32,641 bases of DNA from Symbiodinium natans (lineage: Eukaryota; Sar; Dinophyceae; Suessiales; Symbiodiniaceae), in assembly GCA_905221605.1 (NCBI GenBank), contig CAJNDS010002099.1:642900-675540 (forward strand), in the 5' to 3' direction. Position numbers and translations under genes: made by a program. The notes under the pieces are model-generated. The model saw only the letters and a list, made by a program, of their open reading frames with translations. It had not been told where the DNA came from and made no database searches. This document shows positions 29,267-32,641 of the stretch, one piece after another. Numbering within the stretch: position 1 is the stretch's first letter; the number at the start of each line of letters is the position of its first letter.

Positions 29267-29451
29267 ACTTTAAAAAGGGTTCGGGAGTTCGGGTTTAGGG
29301 TTTGTTTGGGGTTAATAATAAGGTCTTGTAGGAGTGGCGTGCAGGTTTCGAGCTCAGGGCTTCATTTTGGGGCGTCTACCCATGGGCCTCAGGCTTTGGC
29401 GAGGCTCTTGCATTGGGTTTCGGGTTCAGGGTCCCGAGAGAGGCCTCTAAG

Positions 29452-29684
29452 TTTCCGAAACATTCCACCCGAAGCCCTAGACGATTTGCCGATTTCGCCG
29501 GAGAGGGACGAAACAACGTCAGTCAGTTGATCGTTCAGTCGTGCCTCTATCAAGGATTCAGCGAAGGGGACACCGCCAGGTCTCCAAAGAGATCTAAGCC
29601 CTGGCCGCCACCGGCAGGAGGACAAGAAGGACATCCATGTCCCAGCGGTGCCGGGCTGGCACACGTGCCAGCCTTCATCCATCT
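29452..29684 (+). CDS. Two phase-matched exons, unknown protein (gene X)
   Basis: Exon 29452-29521 reads FRNIPPEALDDLPISPERDE with donor GTCAGT. Exon 29618-29684 reads EDKKDIHVPAVPGWHTCQP with donor GTAGCA. They join in phase 0 across a 96-bp intron. The minus strand of the same DNA is also open (ESLIEARLNDQLTDVVSSL) and remains an alternative. Confidence 0.4.
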
Positions 29685-29801
29685 GTAGCACCCTTTGGGG
29701 TTATTTTTTTGTTTCCATAATCCCCTTCAATGAACATTACATATGTTGTGTTTATTTGCTTCTAAGGTGCTGTAGCAATGTCCAGGCAGGCTATTTGATA
29801 C

Positions 29802-30038
29802 GTTTTCTAGGGCATTCAAGTTGATCTCGCCTGGCGCCGTATAGAAGGCCGCAGAGCTCCACAACATGTGTTTGGCGGAAGTTGCGCGCATCCTCGTAGG
29901 ATTGTCGCCAGCTGCAGCGCTCCACAAGCCTGGTGCCCAGAGGAGAGAGAGCATTCGTGGCATTTCGGAGCATGGTGGAAAGGACGCAAAGCTTTCGGAG
30001 CCCATCACGTAGTGGTGCTGTCACGGCAGAAGAGACCA
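29802..30038 (-). CDS. Minus-strand exon, unknown protein (gene W)
   Basis: After a T-rich acceptor (GCTGTTTTTCTAG on the minus strand) the frame reads VSSAVTAPLRDGLRKLCVLS, then WRQSYEDARNFRQTHVVELC and LLYGARRDQLE, with a GTATCA donor. A plus-strand frame (ARILVGLSPAAALHKPG, 29882-30009) competes; it joins in phase to gene X, but the minus segment is nearly twice as long. Confidence 0.4.
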
Positions 30039-30111
30039 CTAGAAAAACAGCTCCTACATAAGGACTGTTGAGCGTCAGTTTGCGATCTTGATTCAGTTGA
30101 GGTAGCGAGCC

Positions 30112-30152
30112 GTTCGGTATTCAAGAATACCGAACTACTTCAAGAATACCGG
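30112..30152. repeat. Perfect 11-bp inverted repeat with repeated arm
   Basis: GTTCGGTATTC-AA-GAATACCGAAC at 30112-30135 is a perfect palindrome with a 2-nt centre. TTCAAGAATACCG recurs at 30139-30151. Confidence 0.95.
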
Positions 30153-30417
30153 TTTGTGGGATTACATGTCGAAAGCGTCTCTATCAGGGACATGCGCTCT
30201 GACCTAGCGGAATGGGCCACGTTTTGCCTGCCTTCCCAACAGAAGCTACGAAGCAATGCTGATGCTAATAGCATGCATCATGGGCCACGTTATGTCTGAA
30301 CGGATGTTGATCGGTCAGGAGAAGTGCACGTGCAGTTTGTGAGTAAGCTGCCCCTGAGGTGAGAGTGGTCGGTCGGAAACCGTGACATGCTCGGATTTTG
30401 ACATGTCTTCGTGGTAC

Positions 30418-30582
30418 TTGGAAGTGTTTTCGAGTTGAACGACGGTATTTCTTGGATGCCCGCCCGCGTATGGGAAAGGCCATTTTCAAGCCTGAGCTAT
30501 CACTGGGGTTGTCGGTTGCTTGGGGTTGGGAGCAGAAGCAACAACAAGTACAAGCCCAAGCCATGAGTTTTACTTGTAACAT
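30418..30582 (-). CDS. First exon of gene W, Cys-rich then basic
   Basis: An ATG at 30582 (or 30564) on the minus strand opens MAWACTCCCFCSQPQATDNP, then SGLKMAFPIRGRASKKYRRS and TRKHFQ before a GTACCA donor, 55 codons. The Cys cluster (CTCCCFC) followed by a Lys/Arg-rich stretch resembles lipidated N-termini, but that is inference. Internal exons between here and 30038 were not resolved. An internal acceptor could instead start the exon at 30518. Confidence 0.45.
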
Positions 30583-30916
30583 TCAACACAGTCCAAGAGC
30601 ATAATCTGGTCCTCGTTCCTGGCCGAGCGGGGATCACATGTACTGTCTAGGCAATCTTCCCTCGAAGCCCGGATTCTGCCTTATCTTTGCGCAGACATTC
30701 CAAGCGAAGTTGTATTCTTTGAAGAAGGAGTCGCTTCACGGGGGTTTGCGCTCCATTTTTATTTAAACTGACGCTTCCAATTTGTCACCCCATGTTTGTG
30801 CAGCCGCACCATTGTTTTAAAAAGGGTTTTTGGTGTGATTGTGGGTTTAGGTCCAGCCAATTTGATTTGTAGAAGAAGGCGCCCATCGGAGTTGGGAATT
30901 AGAAGGGCTGAGCCTC
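30583..30916. promoter_or_regulatory. Shared upstream region of divergent genes W and Y
   Basis: About 330 bp separate the minus-strand ATG at 30582 from the proposed plus-strand start at 30917. AT-richer than average, with TTTTTATTTAAAC near 30756. No recognisable core promoter element can be assigned. Confidence 0.25.
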
Positions 30917-31861
30917 ATGCGTTTGAGACTTGAGGTTAGGTTTTGGCCATGAGTTGAAGTGTACGGTGCACTCCTAACTGGATTGGCTGCCCCGCAGTCG
31001 TTTTTCTGCCAGTTGCTTTTGAATCTGCTGAAGGCCGAGCAAGAAGCTCAGCGATGGGCCGAAGCGAAGGACCTGCGATGCGACAGAGGATCTTTGCGAA
31101 TGCGCGACATGTTGCGATGCCCCTTCACTGCACCGCATACTTCGTCCGCTGTAGTGATGGTGATAATCATCAGCGTAACACACTGGTTGGAAAGGTCAAT
31201 GAACACAAGCTAGTACTCCTTTAAGAAACAAGCCCTTCATCATCTCATCCTTAATGTAGGAGGCAAAAACTCCATTCTGTTGACGCGCAATCTGCAGATT
31301 TTGCAGGATTACATTCGACACCTGGAAAGCAAAGTTGAGCTGCTGGCCACTTGGAAGGCACAGTCTAACGTATGGGAATGTGCTGATGTAAACCCCGTGA
31401 CAAGCCTGTCATTGGCACAAACTTCCTTTCTGGCAACAGACCTCATTCGTCTTGTCCGACATAATTCGGGATGGAATGATCGTGCCTTCAAGTTTGCTGG
31501 GAAATTCTGTATTCATAGTACAAAAGGCTAGGTTCGACCTGCTTCAGCTGTGCCAAGACTTGCAGCAAGACCAGTTCGCCCCACTTAATGTTATGCTCTA
31601 TGTCCAGCAAAGAGTCCAAAGGTCAAAGAGACGGAGAAGCTACGCCTCGAGAAAGAGCGCCAGGAGCAGTTTCAGCACGAGGGTACTAAATTTGGTGTCT
31701 CCATTGGGGCCTGAAGCCTGAGCAGTAAAGGCCCAAACCGCATGGACTCCCAGCATTCCAGACAACACAAGTCGTAAATCATGCGCCTGCCAGGACTGCC
31801 AGATTGTGAAATCCACATCCTCGGGTCAGGATCGTGAGGCCCTACAATTGCCCTGTGCCAG
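30917..31861 (+). CDS. Six-exon gene, coiled-coil and Cys-cluster protein (gene Y)
   Basis: Exons 30917-30934 (MRLRLE, tentative start), 30998-31150 (QLLLNLLKAEQEAQRWAEAK), 31214-31369 (HHLILNVGGKNSILLTRNLQ then DYIRHLESKVELLATWKAQ), 31440-31549 (FVLSDIIRDGMIVPSSLLGN), 31615-31694 (PKVKETEKLRLEKERQEQFQ) and 31762-31861 (NTSRKSCACQDCQIVKSTSS, donor GTGAGA). Five introns of 63, 63, 70, 65 and 67 bp, all phase-matched. Heptad-like charged helices are followed by a CxCxxC cluster. Skipping one donor gives a longer exon 4. No family recognised; LNVGG recalls BTB domains only superficially. Confidence 0.55.
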
Positions 31862-32110
31862 GTGAGAGGTCTATGGGGCTCACGGAGGTTGCCTTAATCA
31901 TGGGGACCTCAGACCCGAAACCCTAATCGCAAATTAACAAATTTGAAAACCTGCCCTTAAAGCCTGTAGTCTGCGTCGGCGTCTGCAAGGAGTTGTATAC
32001 ACTGGCTACAAATGGGTACAATAGCTAGTTGACTAATGGGGCCCCTTCTTGTATAGTTGTCAGCCCCCCGAATTCATCAACCCTTCAGGCCGCAAAGCCC
32101 CTATCCGCAG

Positions 32111-32152
32111 TTGCGCCAACAGGAACTGGCTACGGATGTGGTCCAGGAACAG
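32111..32152 (+). CDS. Probable further exon of gene Y
   Basis: The frame LRQQELATDVVQEQ lies between CCTATCCGCAG and GTGGGG, phase 0 on both sides. Composition matches the coiled-coil part of gene Y, but the phase differs from 31861, so one exon is missing. Confidence 0.4.
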
Positions 32153-32456
32153 GTGGGGGACTTTGGAGGGCGTGACCGGGGGTTGTTCTGCATTGGATGC
32201 TGGTGGTGGTGGTGACCCCTGCTTAGAACTTGTAGCCCCCGAGACGAACCGCAGCTTTTGCGAAGAAAATTCGGAAACTCTGAAGCCCCAAAGCATGCAC
32301 TTCCGAAATCACAAGCCCTAAAACCCGGAGGCCACAGCCCCAAACACTTACGATCTAGATGAGGATAGACTTTGAGTAATGTACGGCTCTTCGGCAAAAC
32401 TGCGCCATCTGAGGTTAAACCCTGTTGCAACCCTAATAGGCTGAAACCTCGCACAG

Positions 32457-32525
32457 GACGAGGCGCTCGAGTCCTGCGAGGCCTCCAAGCCCACGGCATC
32501 AATGAAACCCGCTTGTCTGCAAAGG
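32457..32525 (+). CDS. Probable further exon of gene Y
   Basis: After CCTCGCACAG the frame reads DEALESCEASKPTASMKPAC then LQR, donor GTTGCA, phase 0 on both sides. In phase with 32152. The gene probably continues past the window. Confidence 0.45.
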
Positions 32526-32619
32526 GTTGCACATCCTAGCCGCAACAGTTCGAGCAGTTATGGGTCACCTTCTTGTAGGGTTTTCGTCGTCTCACACCCG
32601 AAAAGCCCCAATGCTCTCG

Positions 32620-32641
32620 CCCCCCCCCCCCCCCCCCCCCC
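32620..32641 (+). repeat. Terminal poly-C run
   Basis: 22 consecutive C residues at the window end. It may be a genuine homopolymer or mark the limit of an assembled contig. Confidence 0.9.

Noticed and set aside
31214-31300. BTB-like LNVGG motif in gene Y
   Set aside because: Only five residues match and the following residues do not fit a BTB/T1 domain.
1-32641. CRISPR arrays, rRNA, tRNA, bacterial operons
   Set aside because: No regularly spaced identical repeats with unique spacers, no rRNA signature and no convincing tRNA cloverleaf were seen by eye; a covariance-model scan would be needed to exclude small RNAs.

Overview
This 32.6-kb window reads as nuclear DNA from an intron-rich eukaryote. 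It has no operons, no Shine-Dalgarno-spaced ORFs, no rRNA, tRNA or CRISPR, and almost no ORF over 200 codons. Coding sequence appears as short open segments (about 33-370 nt) between AG acceptors and GT donors such as GTAAGT, GTAAGA, GTGAGT and GTACCA. The non-coding background is full of degenerate TTTAGGG/CCCTAAA-like heptamers, with one perfect (TTTAGGG)6 tract at 10179-10226. That heptamer is the telomere repeat of plants and many algae, including dinoflagellates. I favour a unicellular alga or protist (dinoflagellate-like, or another complex-plastid alga), but the sequence does not settle it. All gene models were assembled by eye by matching splice phase between neighbouring exon-like segments. 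Runs of several matching phases make chance unlikely, but individual boundaries are provisional.

Layout. 1-4.2 kb: nine copies of a ~50-bp dispersed element, with part of the array tandemly duplicated. About 2.3-6.6 kb: plus-strand gene ending at 6618. About 7.0-9.6 kb: plus-strand exon cluster interrupted by a CT-rich microsatellite (7603-7830). 10.2 kb: telomere-type tract. About 10.5-13.5 kb: plus-strand gene with a proposed stop at 13532-13534. It faces a minus-strand gene (15590-14201) joined by six phase-matched introns. 16.2-16.6 and 17.85-18.36 kb: two small plus-strand models, with a minus-strand fragment resembling the CDCA7 zinc-finger motif between them. 18.7-20.8 kb: further plus-strand exons. 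21.1-24.8 kb: the best-supported gene, a plus-strand multi-exon gene whose last two exons encode two near-identical 35-residue Cys/His motifs followed by a PARP-type ADP-ribosyltransferase fold with H, Y and E at the expected positions. 25.4-26.2 kb: simple repeats, including seven GTAAGTAT units. 26.3-29.7 kb: plus-strand exons, including two Lys/Arg-rich relatives. 29.8-30.6 kb: minus-strand gene. 30.9-32.5 kb: divergent plus-strand gene with uniform 63-70-bp introns, probably running off the window.

Apart from the ADP-ribosyltransferase no protein family could be named with confidence. The genes alternate in orientation and show no obvious shared pathway. The most notable points are the Cys-motif/ADP-ribosyltransferase fusion, the saturation of introns and spacers with decayed telomere-like heptamers (including clean variant arrays such as TTCGGGG x5), and the dispersed element flanked by CACAGGC-type repeats.
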